Positions 16,340 to 25,263 of a stretch of 64,000 bases of DNA are shown one piece after another. Made by a program: the position numbers and the translations under genes. The notes beneath the pieces are model-generated. The model was given only the letters and a program-made list of their open reading frames with translations. It made no database searches and was not told the origin of the DNA. Source of the stretch: Geomonas ferrireducens (lineage in GTDB: Bacteria; Desulfobacterota; Desulfuromonadia; Geobacterales; Geobacteraceae); assembly GCF_004917065.1 (NCBI RefSeq), contig NZ_SSYA01000001.1:636547-700546 (forward strand). Reading direction: 5' to 3'. Each line of letters opens with the position of its first letter. Within the stretch, counting starts at the first letter, position 1.

Positions 16340-17029
16340 GTGTTGCAGCTTCGCGACGTGGTGAAGTCTTACGAGGGCAAATCGATGGTGACGGCGCTGG
16401 CGGGGGTCTCCTTCTCCATCGCCGCTGGGGAGATGGTTGCCATCATGGGGCCGTCTGGGTCGGGGAAATCGACCCTTTTGAACCTGATGGGGGGGCTCGA
16501 CGTGCCGACCTCCGGACAGGTGCTGGTGGCGGGGAGTGACCTTGCCCTGGAAAGCGAAAAAGGGCGCTCGCTCTTCAGGCGCACGCACGTCTCGTACATC
16601 TTCCAGGCCTACCATCTGATGCCGACGCTCAGGGTGCGGCAAAACGTGGCGCTACCCCTGAGGCTGGCCGGCATGGGGGCGAAGGAGGCGGAACTCAGGG
16701 TCGAGCGCGCCCTGGCCGAGGTCGGCCTGGAAAAGCGGGGCGACCACCTCCCGGACGAACTCTCCGGCGGCGAGCGCCAGCGCGTCGCCATCGCCCGCGC
16801 CCTGGTCACCGAGGCTCCGCTTCTGCTCGCCGATGAGCCGACCGGCAACCTGGACAGCGCCCGCGGCAGGGAGATCCTCGCCCTGCTCCGCTCCATCCAC
16901 GCCCGGCGCGGCACCACCATCGTCATGGTGACCCACGACCGCGACGCCGCCTCCGCCTGCGACCGCCTCATCCTGCTGCGGGACGGACGCGTCGAGGAGG
17001 ACGGCGCGGTCCCGGGAGTCACCCGATGA
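16340..17029 (+). CDS. ABC transporter ATP-binding protein, LolD/MacB type
   Basis: ATPase of an envelope-remodelling or lipoprotein-type ABC transporter. Walker A is GPSGSGKS, the signature LSGGERQR and Walker B LLLADEPTGNLD, with the H-loop in VMVTHDRDA. At 229 residues it matches LolD, YbbA and MacB ATPase domains. The open frame extends to 16220, but AAGGAGG at 16325-16331 lies 8 bases before GTG 16340 and the extra 40 residues do not fit the family, so this start is preferred. The stop overlaps the permease start by four bases (ATGA). Such ATPases drive periplasmic conformational work by mechanotransmission rather than transport through the membrane. Confidence 0.92.
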   Translation: MLQLRDVVKSYEGKSMVTALAGVSFSIAAGEMVAIMGPSGSGKSTLLNLMGGLDVPTSGQVLVAGSDLALESEKGRSLFRRTHVSYIFQAYHLMPTLRVRQNVALPLRLAGMGAKEAELRVERALAEVGLEKRGDHLPDELSGGERQRVAIARALVTEAPLLLADEPTGNLDSARGREILALLRSIHARRGTTIVMVTHDRDAASACDRLILLRDGRVEEDGAVPGVTR

Positions 17030-19578
17030 GATACCTGCTGCGCCACCTCTCCCTTTCCTATGCCCGCCGCCACCTAGCGAAGACCGTCCTCACCCTTTTG
17101 GGCGTGGTGGTCGGCGTCACCACCTTCAGCTCAATCAGGACCGCACAGGACGCCCTCGTCGCCGGGATCGGTTCCACCGTGGACCGGGTCGCCGGGAAGG
17201 CGCACCTGCAGGTCACCATGGAGGGGGGCGTCCCCGAGGGGGTGCAGGAGCAGCTCAGAAACCTCCCCGGTGTCCGCGCCACCTCCCCGGTGATAGAACA
17301 GATCGTGGTCCCGGAAAAAGGGGAGCTCGGCAGTCTCATGGTGATCGGCGTCGACCTCTTGGGCGACCGGGAGATGCGCGACTACGGCTTCGAGGGTGAC
17401 GACGCCGACCTCGACGACCCGCTCCTGTTCCTGGCCCAGCCCGACTCCGCCCTTTTCACCCGCGACTTCGCCAAACGTGCCGGCCTCACCACCGGGGGGA
17501 CGCTGGCGGTCAGGGTCCCGACCGGCACGAGGAAAGTCACCGCGCGCGGCCTCATGAGCCCGAAGGGGTTCGCACAGGCCTTCGGCGGCAACCTCATGGT
17601 GGTGGACGTCTACGCCGCGCAGGAGCTCTTCGGCCGTGGGCGCCGCTTCGACCGCATCGACGTCCGGCTGGCCGAGGGGGTGACCGTGGCGCAAGGGACC
17701 GAGATGCTCAAAAAGGCGCTCGGCCCGGCGTACCGGGTGGAAACCCCGGCCCGGCGCGGCGAGCAGATGGAGCGCCTCGTGGCGAACTTCACCGCCGGGT
17801 TCAACGTCTCCAGCGCCTTCGCCCTCTCCATCGGCATCTTCCTCATCTTCAACGCCTTCAACGTCGCGGTGAACCGCAGGCGGCGCGACATCGGCACCCT
17901 GCGCGCCCTGGGCGCCACGCCGCGCCAGGTGCAGCTCCTGTTCCTGGTCGAGGCCCTCATCATCGGCCTTGCCGGCGGGGCGATCGGCTGCGTCGCCGGG
18001 ACCGCATTCTCGCAGGCGCTCCTCGTGAGCATGGGGCAGAGCACCGAGATGGTGTACGGCATCAGCGGCTCCGGCATCGTGCACCTCACCCCGGCGGTCG
18101 TGTTCCACTCCATGCTGCTTGGGCTCATCGCCTCGCTCGCCGGGGCCTGGGGGCCAGCCCTCGCCGCCTCGCGCATCTCCCCCACGGAGGCCTTCGCCAA
18201 AGGGAGTTTCCAGGCGCGGGTCCAGCGTAGGGCGACCCCGAGGCTCGTTTTCGGTGTGCTCTTGGTCGCGGCCGCAGCGGGACTAGCCCTGAGCCGGGTC
18301 ATGAAGGGAGACGGACTCGTGCTTTCGGTGCTCCTTCTGGGCGGCGTGGGGCTCGTGCTTCTGATCGGCCCGGTCTCGCGGGGGATCCTCCTCGCCCTCG
18401 CCCCGCCGCTTGGGCGCCTTTTTCCCTCCGCCGGACCGCTCTCGTGCGACGCCCTTTTGGGGAACCCGCGCCGCAGTGCGGGCACCATCATGGCCATGGC
18501 CCTCTCGCTCACCTTCGTACTCGGCCTGGGGGGCTACATGGGATCGACGCGGCTCACCATCGAGCGCTGGATGGACGACATCCTCACCTGCGATCTCTTC
18601 GTGCGCGCCTCGGCGAACTTCTCGCGCCCCGACTTTCTCTACCCCGGAAAACTGAAGGACGAGATCCTCTCCCTCCCCGGGGTACGCACCGTGGAAAGCT
18701 ACCGGGCGATAAGACCGCAGTTTCGCGGGAGGCAGATCCTGGTGGGGTCGGTGGAGATGGATACCCTCACCAAAAGGGTGCGCTACGAGTTCGCCCAGGG
18801 GGATCTCGCCGGGCTGCGCGACGGCCTCATCAACCGGGGGATGTGCGCGGTCACCGAGAATTTCTACGACCGCTTCGGCCTGGGCAAGGGTGACACCGTC
18901 GAGCTCACGACCCCGGGGGGCGTGATGCGCTTCCCCATCGCCGCGGTGATAAGGGACTACAGCTCCGACCAGGGGGCGGTCTTCCTGGACCGCAACGTGT
19001 TTTTGAAGCACTGGCAGGACGACCGCGTCGACATCTACGACGTCTCGGTCACCCCCGGCACCGATCCCGGCAAGGTGCGCGACACGATCCGCGCGCGGCT
19101 CTCCGGCCGCTACCCGGCGCTCATCTCGACCCAGCGCGAGTTCAAGGAGGAGATCGGCAAGGCGATCGACGCCTTCTACGCCGTCATGCGCATCACCGTC
19201 TTCCTCGCCCTCGGGGTCGCCTTCTTAGGCATCGTCACATCGCTTCTCATCTCGGTGGCGGAGCGCACGCGCGAGATCGGCATCCTGAAGGCGCTGGGGG
19301 CGCTCCCCGGCCAGATCGCGCGCAGCGTGGTGCTGGAGGCGCTGGTGCTCGCCCTGGTCGGGCTCGTCGTCGCCCTCCCGGCCGGGAACCTCTTCGCCTC
19401 CTTCATGGAGGGACCGGTGGCGCGGGCCTTCACCGGCTGGGCCATGCCGCACCACTACCCGTGGGAGGTGCTCGGGCAGCTCCTTGTCCTTTTGCCGCTG
19501 GTGTCCTTCCTCGCCGCCGGGATCCCCGCACGACAGGCCGCAACGGTCAAGGTGACCGAGGCGGTCGGGTACGAGTAG
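17026..19578 (+). CDS. FtsX/MacB-family ABC permease (850 aa)
   Basis: Integral membrane partner of the preceding ATPase. The protein is a tandem duplication: helix, periplasmic MacB-type domain (about 45-255), FtsX core (about 265-385; LFLVEALIIGLAGGAIG), a central group of helices (about 405-505), a second periplasmic domain (about 515-710) and a second FtsX core (about 715-850; ERTREIGILKALGALPGQI). This resembles YbbP and the LolC/E class rather than single-unit MacB. RRRRDIGTLRALGATPRQV and ERTREIGILKALG are the coupling segments that contact the ATPase. With the LolA-like protein and barrel downstream it forms a plausible route for extracting a lipid or lipidated cargo from the inner membrane. 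Confidence 0.9.
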   Translation: MRYLLRHLSLSYARRHLAKTVLTLLGVVVGVTTFSSIRTAQDALVAGIGSTVDRVAGKAHLQVTMEGGVPEGVQEQLRNLPGVRATSPVIEQIVVPEKGELGSLMVIGVDLLGDREMRDYGFEGDDADLDDPLLFLAQPDSALFTRDFAKRAGLTTGGTLAVRVPTGTRKVTARGLMSPKGFAQAFGGNLMVVDVYAAQELFGRGRRFDRIDVRLAEGVTVAQGTEMLKKALGPAYRVETPARRGEQMERLVANFTAGFNVSSAFALSIGIFLIFNAFNVAVNRRRRDIGTLRALGATPRQVQLLFLVEALIIGLAGGAIGCVAGTAFSQALLVSMGQSTEMVYGISGSGIVHLTPAVVFHSMLLGLIASLAGAWGPALAASRISPTEAFAKGSFQARVQRRATPRLVFGVLLVAAAAGLALSRVMKGDGLVLSVLLLGGVGLVLLIGPVSRGILLALAPPLGRLFPSAGPLSCDALLGNPRRSAGTIMAMALSLTFVLGLGGYMGSTRLTIERWMDDILTCDLFVRASANFSRPDFLYPGKLKDEILSLPGVRTVESYRAIRPQFRGRQILVGSVEMDTLTKRVRYEFAQGDLAGLRDGLINRGMCAVTENFYDRFGLGKGDTVELTTPGGVMRFPIAAVIRDYSSDQGAVFLDRNVFLKHWQDDRVDIYDVSVTPGTDPGKVRDTIRARLSGRYPALISTQREFKEEIGKAIDAFYAVMRITVFLALGVAFLGIVTSLLISVAERTREIGILKALGALPGQIARSVVLEALVLALVGLVVALPAGNLFASFMEGPVARAFTGWAMPHHYPWEVLGQLLVLLPLVSFLAAGIPARQAATVKVTEAVGYE

Positions 19579-19666
19579 GGCGGCCCCTCCCCGGCCCTCC
19601 CAACCTCCCCCCTCCGGGGGGAGGAGAAGATGATGAATACATCGAATTACTGGAGGATTCCGCACG

Positions 19667-20473
19667 ATGACCCTAAAAAACATCAAACAGCTTCTCTGGT
19701 TGGCCGTAGCCGTTGTGATCATCCCTTTTTATCCAGCCGCAGCCCTCGCCGCGCCGGACGCGCGCGCCCTTTTAAGAGATTCGGAAAGCCGGCACCGCAC
19801 CAAGACCCAGCAGTACTCGGGCGACCTCACCGTGGTGAACAAGGAGGGGAAGGTCCGGAAGAAGGGGTGGAACAGCTACCGGCAGGGGTACGCCGGGGAC
19901 TCGAAGAACCTGATCCGCTTTACCGATCCCCCCGAGGTGAAGGGGGTCGGCTTTCTCTCCCTGCCGCGCGCAGGCTCGGACAACCCGGACCAGTGGCTCT
20001 ACCTACCCTCCATGAAGCGCGAACGCAGGATCGCCCCCCAGGACCGCGACGCCTCCTTCGTCGGGACCGACTTCAACTACGAGGACATGGAGGAGTTCGA
20101 CCACGAGAAATACAAGGTGTCACTGGAGGGTGAGGAAACCGTGGAGGGGCACCCCTGCTATGTGATCAAGGCGATCCCGCTCGAGAAGGGGAGCAAGTCC
20201 ATCTACCAGAAGCTCACCCTCTACCTGAGAAAGGACATCCTCTACCTGGTGCGCGAGGACCTCTACCGCAAGGGGGAGAGCCAGCCGGCGAAGCGCCTGA
20301 TCCTCTCCGATATCAAGAACGTCGAGGGGCACTGGATAGCGGCGCGCATGGAGATGACCGACCTGAAAAAGGGAAGCCGCACCACGGTGACCCTCAAGCA
20401 GATCTCCTTCAACCGGCCGCAGCCCGCGAGCCGCTTCACGCTGCAGAACCTGACCCGCGAGGGGGGCGATTGA
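19667..20473 (+). CDS. LolA-like outer-membrane lipoprotein-sorting protein
   Basis: A 268-residue exported protein with a signal peptide (about 1-27, ending AALAAPDA) and a LolA/LolB-like half-barrel fold of the class annotated as outer membrane lipoprotein-sorting protein. Recognisable pieces are the start RALLRDSESRHRTKTQQYSG, the strand pair LIRFTDPPEVKGVGFL and the segment DQWLYLPSMKRERRI, all characteristic of this group. GGAGGATT precedes the ATG. These proteins usually accompany MMPL/RND or ABC exporters and are thought to carry hydrophobic cargo across the periplasm. Here the ABC pair lies 88 bases upstream and the barrel gene overlaps the stop codon. Confidence 0.86.
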   Translation: MTLKNIKQLLWLAVAVVIIPFYPAAALAAPDARALLRDSESRHRTKTQQYSGDLTVVNKEGKVRKKGWNSYRQGYAGDSKNLIRFTDPPEVKGVGFLSLPRAGSDNPDQWLYLPSMKRERRIAPQDRDASFVGTDFNYEDMEEFDHEKYKVSLEGEETVEGHPCYVIKAIPLEKGSKSIYQKLTLYLRKDILYLVREDLYRKGESQPAKRLILSDIKNVEGHWIAARMEMTDLKKGSRTTVTLKQISFNRPQPASRFTLQNLTREGGD

Positions 20474-21705
20474 GGGTCTTCGCACTCCTTCTTTTCTTCC
20501 TGCTCGTTCTCCCCTGCGCCGCTCTCGCCGAAGGGTTTTCCGGCTATGCCGAGTTGAAGGGTATGGCCTACAGCGAGCGCTCGCCGGGTGATCCCTACGC
20601 GGCCGGCTGGGGCACCGTCTACGGCAAGTGGGAAGAGCGCCTAGCCGAGAGCCAGCTCACCGCGTCCCTGCGCGCGGAGTGGCTCACCTCGCCGCAGACG
20701 AGCCCGCTTGTCTTCGACCCGGCGGACCGGAAGTTGAGGCGTCCCCCCTTGAGCATCCCAGAGCTCTGGCTGCGCGTCCCGCTCGCCTCCTCGCACGACC
20801 TCGAGCTCGGGCGCTTCCAGCTCGGCTGGGGCAAGACAGACGGCTACTCTCCGGCCGACGCCTTTCTCCCCCGCGACCTGACCGACCCTTTCGCCGACGA
20901 GAAGCTACCGCTCTGGGGGGTGCGCGCAAGCGGGCAGGAGGAGAACCTCCGCTACCAGGCCGTGCTGGTGCCGGTGACCACGCCGTGGCGCATCCCACCG
21001 CTTGGAAGCCGTAACGCCCCCATCGCCTCCGGCGCCCTCCCGCATGGGACGGTTCTGCGCGAGGCGGACGACGCGCCTCCCCTACCCGGTTTTGCCGCGC
21101 TGCGCCTCCTCGCCACGCACGGCGACTGGGACCTCGGCGTCTGGGCAAGGACCGGCGTGCGACCGGCACCGATCCTTCGCTTCACCGCGGACCCTGCCCT
21201 GCAGGACGGGCCGGTCCCGGTGGTGACGGTCACCCGGCGCTATCCGCGCGAGCACGCGGCCGGGGTCGAGGTCTCCAGGGTCGCCGGTCCCTATGTCCTG
21301 CGGGGGGAGTTGGCCGCCCTTTTCTCGGGCGACGCCGAACTGGGCGACGCCGTCATCGCCACCTTGAGCCTCGAGCGGGGCTTCGGCGACGGTACGCTTC
21401 TGGTCACCCTGGCCGGCAACGCCATCGATCCGCCCGTCGACCCCACCCTGCTCTTCGACCGGGGCACCCTCCCCGCCCTCATCGTCGCCTGGAACCGCAC
21501 CGAGGAGTGGGGCGCGTGGAAGGCGGTCTGGGACTGCGGCCTCGAGCGCGGCGACGGCATCCTGAAGGGTGAGGTCGCCTACAACGTCACCGACACCTGG
21601 AAGGTCACCGTCGGAGGCGATCTCCCGTATGGCTCACGCCAGGGTGCGCTCGGCGCCCTGCACGACGCGCGCCGTCTCGTCGCCGCCGTCCGCCGCAGCT
21701 GGTGA
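20470..21705 (+). CDS. Outer-membrane beta-barrel protein of the export unit
   Basis: A 411-residue exported protein starting at TTG in a TTGA overlap with the previous stop. It has a signal peptide (RVFALLLFFLLVLPCAALAE) and then alternating polar/hydrophobic strands with aromatic ends (LELGRFQLGWGKTDGYSPAD, YVLRGELAALFSGDAEL, WKAVWDCGLERGDGILKGE), ending in VAAVRRSW. This looks like a DUF1302-type or porin-like barrel, though I cannot name a family firmly. In relatives, LolA-like sorting proteins are often encoded beside such a barrel and an inner-membrane transporter. Its place as last gene of the unit suggests it is the outer-membrane component. Confidence 0.7.
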   Translation: MRVFALLLFFLLVLPCAALAEGFSGYAELKGMAYSERSPGDPYAAGWGTVYGKWEERLAESQLTASLRAEWLTSPQTSPLVFDPADRKLRRPPLSIPELWLRVPLASSHDLELGRFQLGWGKTDGYSPADAFLPRDLTDPFADEKLPLWGVRASGQEENLRYQAVLVPVTTPWRIPPLGSRNAPIASGALPHGTVLREADDAPPLPGFAALRLLATHGDWDLGVWARTGVRPAPILRFTADPALQDGPVPVVTVTRRYPREHAAGVEVSRVAGPYVLRGELAALFSGDAELGDAVIATLSLERGFGDGTLLVTLAGNAIDPPVDPTLLFDRGTLPALIVAWNRTEEWGAWKAVWDCGLERGDGILKGEVAYNVTDTWKVTVGGDLPYGSRQGALGALHDARRLVAAVRRSW

Positions 21706-21900
21706 CCCGCACGCCCCCCTAGACCCTACTCCGCCGGAAAGCTCCCCGGATGTATACGCGTCTGCAACACCGCGGGCGGTATACGTTTTAGACAGCCCCC
21801 CACCTTTTAAGCTACCATCGAACCCTCTCCGGCAGCTCCCCGCGCCGCGGCGCATCCTTTCGCGCTGTCCGCGACATCCTTCTGCCGGAGCAGGAGAGCG

Positions 21901-24483
21901 ATGGGCACCATCAGTTGCGAAACCATTTCCGGGATCCGTCTCTTTAACTGCCTCGCCCCGGACGACCTCCGGCAGGTGGCCGGGCGCCTCGAGTTGCGCC
22001 AGTTCGCCGCGGACGCGATCATCCTCGCAAGGAACGAGCCGGCGATGGAGCTCTACGTGATCCTCTCGGGGCGCATCCGGGTGGAGCTTTTGGACCGCTC
22101 AGGGCAGATCCTGAACCTCACCGAACTTGGGATCGGCAACGTGATCGGCGAACGCGCCATCCTGACCGACGAGAAGCGCTCCGCCGACGTGCGCGCCATC
22201 ACCGAGGTGCAGGCGGCACGGCTCACCCGGCAGGACTTCGAGGAGCTCCTCGAGCGCATGCCGATACTCTACGCCAACATGAGCCGCATCCTCGCGGCGC
22301 AGCTCGGGAGCTGGGCGCACCGCCACCAGCGCGAGGAGAGCGAGCACCGCGAGGTGATCACCAACATCATCGGCTGGCAGCTCCTCCCGGAGTTCGGGGA
22401 GTTCCCCGGCATCTCCCCCTGGGTACGCCTGCTCAACAAGCGCCTCGAGCACCTGGCCGGCACCAGGAGCCACGTCCTCATCCTCGGCGAGCCCGGCACC
22501 TGGAAGGACCTGGCCGCCCGCCTGATCCATTTCCACAGCGACGACAACCGCCCCGTACTCTTCCTCGACTGCGCCGCGCCGCCGCCGGTTCTGGGGGAGG
22601 AATGCGCCGCAAGCGAGTCGGCGGCACAGAGCTCGCTCCTGCTCGGTCTCGCCCAGGAGGCCGCGCTCTTCGGCCACGCCCCGGAGGGGACGATGTACGC
22701 GCGCCGGGTGCGGCGCGGCATGATCGAGCTTGCCGCCGGCGGCGACATGATCCTCAGAAACATCGACTGTCTCACCCCGGCGGTGCAGGAGGAACTGGTC
22801 GAGTTCATGGAATCCGGCCACTTCACGCGCCGCGGCGAGACGAAGCTTAGAAGCGCCCAGGTGCGCATCATCGCGACGAGCGGCAAGCCGCTCGCCCCCA
22901 TGGTCGACAGCGGCAAGTTCAACGCGGTCCTCTTCAAGAAGCTGTCGGGGGAAACACTTGAGTTGGCGCCGCTAAGGGAGCGCAAGAAGGACATCCCGGT
23001 CATCGCGAGGAGCCTCCTCAAGTCCCTCAACGCGAAGCACCACAAAAACGTGCGCCGCCTCTCCCAGGACGCGCTGAACCGCCTGGTGGACCACGACTGG
23101 CCCCTGAACGCGAGCGAGCTGTACCAGGTCGTCTCGCGCGCCGTGGTGGTGTGCAACGACGACGAGATCCACCCCGAGCACATCTCCCTGCAGGGGCACC
23201 CCTTCGGGGACGGCCACTTCGACCTCCTTACCCTCCCGGCGGTGGAGCGCCTCGCGCGCAACCCGCGCTTCCCGCGCCTTTTGCGCTACGTCACCGTGCC
23301 GCTCTTTCTGGCGGTGACGCTCTACACCCTCTTCGGGCCCCGCCTGAACAACGCCGCGAACCTCGCCGCCTGGACCATAGGATGGCCGGCACTTCTCGTG
23401 ACCGCCTTTCTCTTCGCCCGCGGCTGGTGCAGCTTCTGCCCCATGGAGGCGATCGGCGAGTATATCGGGGTGTCGAGCCGGGTGGTGCGCGACCCGGCCC
23501 CCTGGCTGCGCCGCTGGGGCCCCACCCTCTCCTTCGTCGCGCTCGTGCTGATCCTTCTGGCCGAGCAGGCGACCGGTATGTTCACCTACGCCGGGGCGAC
23601 CGGGCTTCTGCTTTTCGGCATCCTCGGCGCCACGGTGAGCGCCGACCTCGTCATCGGGCGCCGCGGCTGGTGCAAGTTCCTCTGTCCGCTCGGGCGCATC
23701 GTGAGCCTCGTCTCGCGCATCTCGCCGCTCGAGATGCACAGTAACCACAACGTCTGCCTGAGCCGCTGCCGGGTCGACGACTGCATCAAGGAAAAGGGTT
23801 GCCCCATGGGGCTCCACCCTTCCGGGGTCGACAGCTCGGACCATTGCGTCCTCTGCCTGAACTGCGTGAGGAGCTGCCCGCACCACTCCATGCAGCTAGA
23901 CCTCAGAAACCCGACCTGGGGCGGGTTCAACCGCGCCCGGCGCGGCCTGCGCGAGGCCTTCTTCAGCACCACCCTGGTCGGCGTGGTCATCGCCGCCAAG
24001 GGAACTCCGCTCGTCGCAGGCCGCCACATCGAGATCTTCTCGCGCACCCTCTGGAGCGTCACCGATTACCTGGTCGCCCTCACCATCGTGGCCGGCTTCA
24101 CCCTCCTCACCATGCTCGCCTCGGCGACAGTGCGCGGGACTGGGTGGCGCCAGGTCTTCACCACGAGCGGCCTCGCCTACCTGCCGCTTGCCGCGGCCGG
24201 GCTCTTCCTCATCTTCTTCCGCGCCCTGGTTGAGGGAGGTGCTGCGCTCGTGCCGCTCATGATCGACGCCATAGGGCTCGACGGCCGGCTCGACGCAGCG
24301 CGGCTCACCCCCGAGTTCGGCACGCTGCGCCTGCTCATCTACCCGCTCATCGTGCTCGCGGCGCTCTTCTCACTCAAGATCCTCGGCAAGCTGCAGCGCC
24401 AGGACGGTCTCCCCGGCGGCGCTCTCGCCGGTCACCGCTTCCTGATCGTCGCTGCGGCGACGGTTTTCGTGGTGATCCTCTAG
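21901..24483 (+). CDS. Fusion: cNMP-binding domain + degenerate sigma-54 AAA domain + NapH/NosR-like Fe-S membrane module
   Basis: An 860-residue fusion. Residues 10-130 form a CRP-type cyclic-nucleotide domain whose phosphate cassette is intact (GERA at 83-86, RSA at 93-95). Residues 155-432 follow the sigma-54 activator AAA plan but are inactive by inspection: Walker A is GEPGTWKD (196-203, Gly to Trp before Lys202), the GAFTGA loop is replaced by EGTMYA (262-267), and Walker B reads MILRN (283-287) without the DE pair. No C-terminal HTH follows. Residues 460-860 are a polytopic iron-sulfur module: CSFCP (510), CKFLCP (591), Cys619/623/628/634 and a ferredoxin-like C649-x2-C-x2-C-x3-C659-P. 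This predicts a membrane electron-transfer protein gated by a cyclic nucleotide. The gene stands alone, with 195 bases upstream. I know of no named family. Confidence 0.85.
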   Translation: MGTISCETISGIRLFNCLAPDDLRQVAGRLELRQFAADAIILARNEPAMELYVILSGRIRVELLDRSGQILNLTELGIGNVIGERAILTDEKRSADVRAITEVQAARLTRQDFEELLERMPILYANMSRILAAQLGSWAHRHQREESEHREVITNIIGWQLLPEFGEFPGISPWVRLLNKRLEHLAGTRSHVLILGEPGTWKDLAARLIHFHSDDNRPVLFLDCAAPPPVLGEECAASESAAQSSLLLGLAQEAALFGHAPEGTMYARRVRRGMIELAAGGDMILRNIDCLTPAVQEELVEFMESGHFTRRGETKLRSAQVRIIATSGKPLAPMVDSGKFNAVLFKKLSGETLELAPLRERKKDIPVIARSLLKSLNAKHHKNVRRLSQDALNRLVDHDWPLNASELYQVVSRAVVVCNDDEIHPEHISLQGHPFGDGHFDLLTLPAVERLARNPRFPRLLRYVTVPLFLAVTLYTLFGPRLNNAANLAAWTIGWPALLVTAFLFARGWCSFCPMEAIGEYIGVSSRVVRDPAPWLRRWGPTLSFVALVLILLAEQATGMFTYAGATGLLLFGILGATVSADLVIGRRGWCKFLCPLGRIVSLVSRISPLEMHSNHNVCLSRCRVDDCIKEKGCPMGLHPSGVDSSDHCVLCLNCVRSCPHHSMQLDLRNPTWGGFNRARRGLREAFFSTTLVGVVIAAKGTPLVAGRHIEIFSRTLWSVTDYLVALTIVAGFTLLTMLASATVRGTGWRQVFTTSGLAYLPLAAAGLFLIFFRALVEGGAALVPLMIDAIGLDGRLDAARLTPEFGTLRLLIYPLIVLAALFSLKILGKLQRQDGLPGGALAGHRFLIVAAATVFVVIL

Positions 24484-24540
24484 CGCTTCCAGCCCTCCCC
24501 CGAGGTTCTTCAGGCAATGTTTCGAAGCGGTGAGCATGGC

Positions 24541-24580
24541 GTCACGTTCCCCCCTTCGCAAAGGGGGGAGCTTTAAGGCC
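24541..24580. repeat. Palindromic intergenic repeat (CCCCCC-TTCGCAAA-GGGGGG)
   Basis: A short palindrome, TTCCCCCCTTCGCAAAGGGG and on, in the gap after the Fe-S fusion gene. G/C-run palindromes of the same general form occur at 11881-11900, 19590-19625 and 63916-63960. It could fold as a hairpin but has no T-tract, so I do not call a terminator. Confidence 0.5.
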
Positions 24581-24668
24581 ACCGTTCTCAGCGATAGTGG
24601 ACACGGGCTGCAACCGGACCCCTCTGGGGTGAAAGGCGGTAACTGTCGCCATTTCCGACGATAACGGG

Positions 24669-24695
24669 TTGACAATTTTTCCGACAGGGTATAAA
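24669..24695 (+). promoter_or_regulatory. Sigma-70 promoter of the mgtA riboswitch transcript
   Basis: Perfect TTGACA at 24669-24674 and TATAAA at 24690-24695 with a short 15-base spacer. Transcription would begin just before the conserved M-box sequence, as expected for the leader of a magnesium transporter. Confidence 0.7.
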
Positions 24696-24704
24696 CAGAC
24701 AGGG

Positions 24705-24875
24705 TTCCTCGTTAAGATGAGGCGTTTGCACAAACACAGGCTACTGCCCGGAAACGTCGAAAGACGCCAATGGGTAGACCAGGTATTGCCGGATTAAGGC
24801 TCTACTTAAGGTAGCTGGTCCCTTGCGACCTACGTTGTGCACTGCCGAAAACCGACGAGTGGGGAACCGTGAGGC
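24705..24875 (+). ncRNA. M-box (ykoK) magnesium riboswitch
   Basis: The leader carries the conserved M-box blocks in order: GTTAAGATGAGGC, GCTACTGCCCGGAAACGTCG, AAAGACGCCAATGGGT, a variable hairpin, AGCTGGTCCCTTG and a closing ACTGCCGAAAACCGACGAGT. These match the RF00380-type Mg2+ sensing RNA, which folds around several Mg2+ ions and in most cases favours termination when Mg2+ is plentiful. A terminator follows at once and the first downstream gene is a magnesium P-type ATPase. I recognised this by sequence blocks; I could not run a covariance model. Confidence 0.93.
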
Positions 24876-24881
24876 ACATTC

Positions 24882-24909
24882 AGGCCCGGGTTCTCCCGTG
24901 GCCTTTTTT
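24882..24909 (+). terminator. Riboswitch-controlled intrinsic terminator
   Basis: Stem GGCCCGGG / CCCGTGGCC with a TTCT loop and one bulge, followed by TTTTTT. Its position directly after the M-box makes it the expression platform. Confidence 0.88.
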
Positions 24910-25263
24910 CGTTTCCGCACATCACACAGAAAGGTGGTGGTTTTTCACATTGGACAGTCATAGTAGCGAATATCCGTTACCCATCCCGTTCCCGCGGCGA
25001 TAACCCCCTTCAAAGCCTTCCTCCTTCCCTGCCCGCTTTGATCCGGTTCCGCCCCCAGGAACGGGACTCGATAAGCAGCGGGGAGTCTTCCACACGAACT
25101 CCCTTTTGATGCAAGCACCGACCGGCTTACGCAGGGCGCTCTACGCCCGTGGCGCATCCGGCGTCGTATTGCGGTCACACGCGCCGTCGCAGCACCGGTC
25201 CGTCCGGCTGCGGATGTGGTACGCTTTGGCCGCACGCAAGGTTGCCGTACAGGAGAAGGCAGG
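24910..25263 (+). other. Long leader between the riboswitch terminator and mgtA, nothing recognised
   Basis: About 350 bases separate the terminator from the mgtA start. I see no convincing open frame, second promoter or repeat. The end carries the ribosome site AGGAGAAGGCAGG just before the ATG at 25264. Confidence 0.5.

Noticed and set aside
21745..21790. Two GTATACG copies upstream of the cNMP/Fe-S fusion gene as an operator
   Set aside because: Only two short copies with 28-base spacing, and no known regulator matches; insufficient support.
24541..24580. Terminator for the Fe-S fusion gene
   Set aside because: The palindrome is GC-rich but has no following T-tract on either strand; it matches the intergenic G/C-run repeat type.
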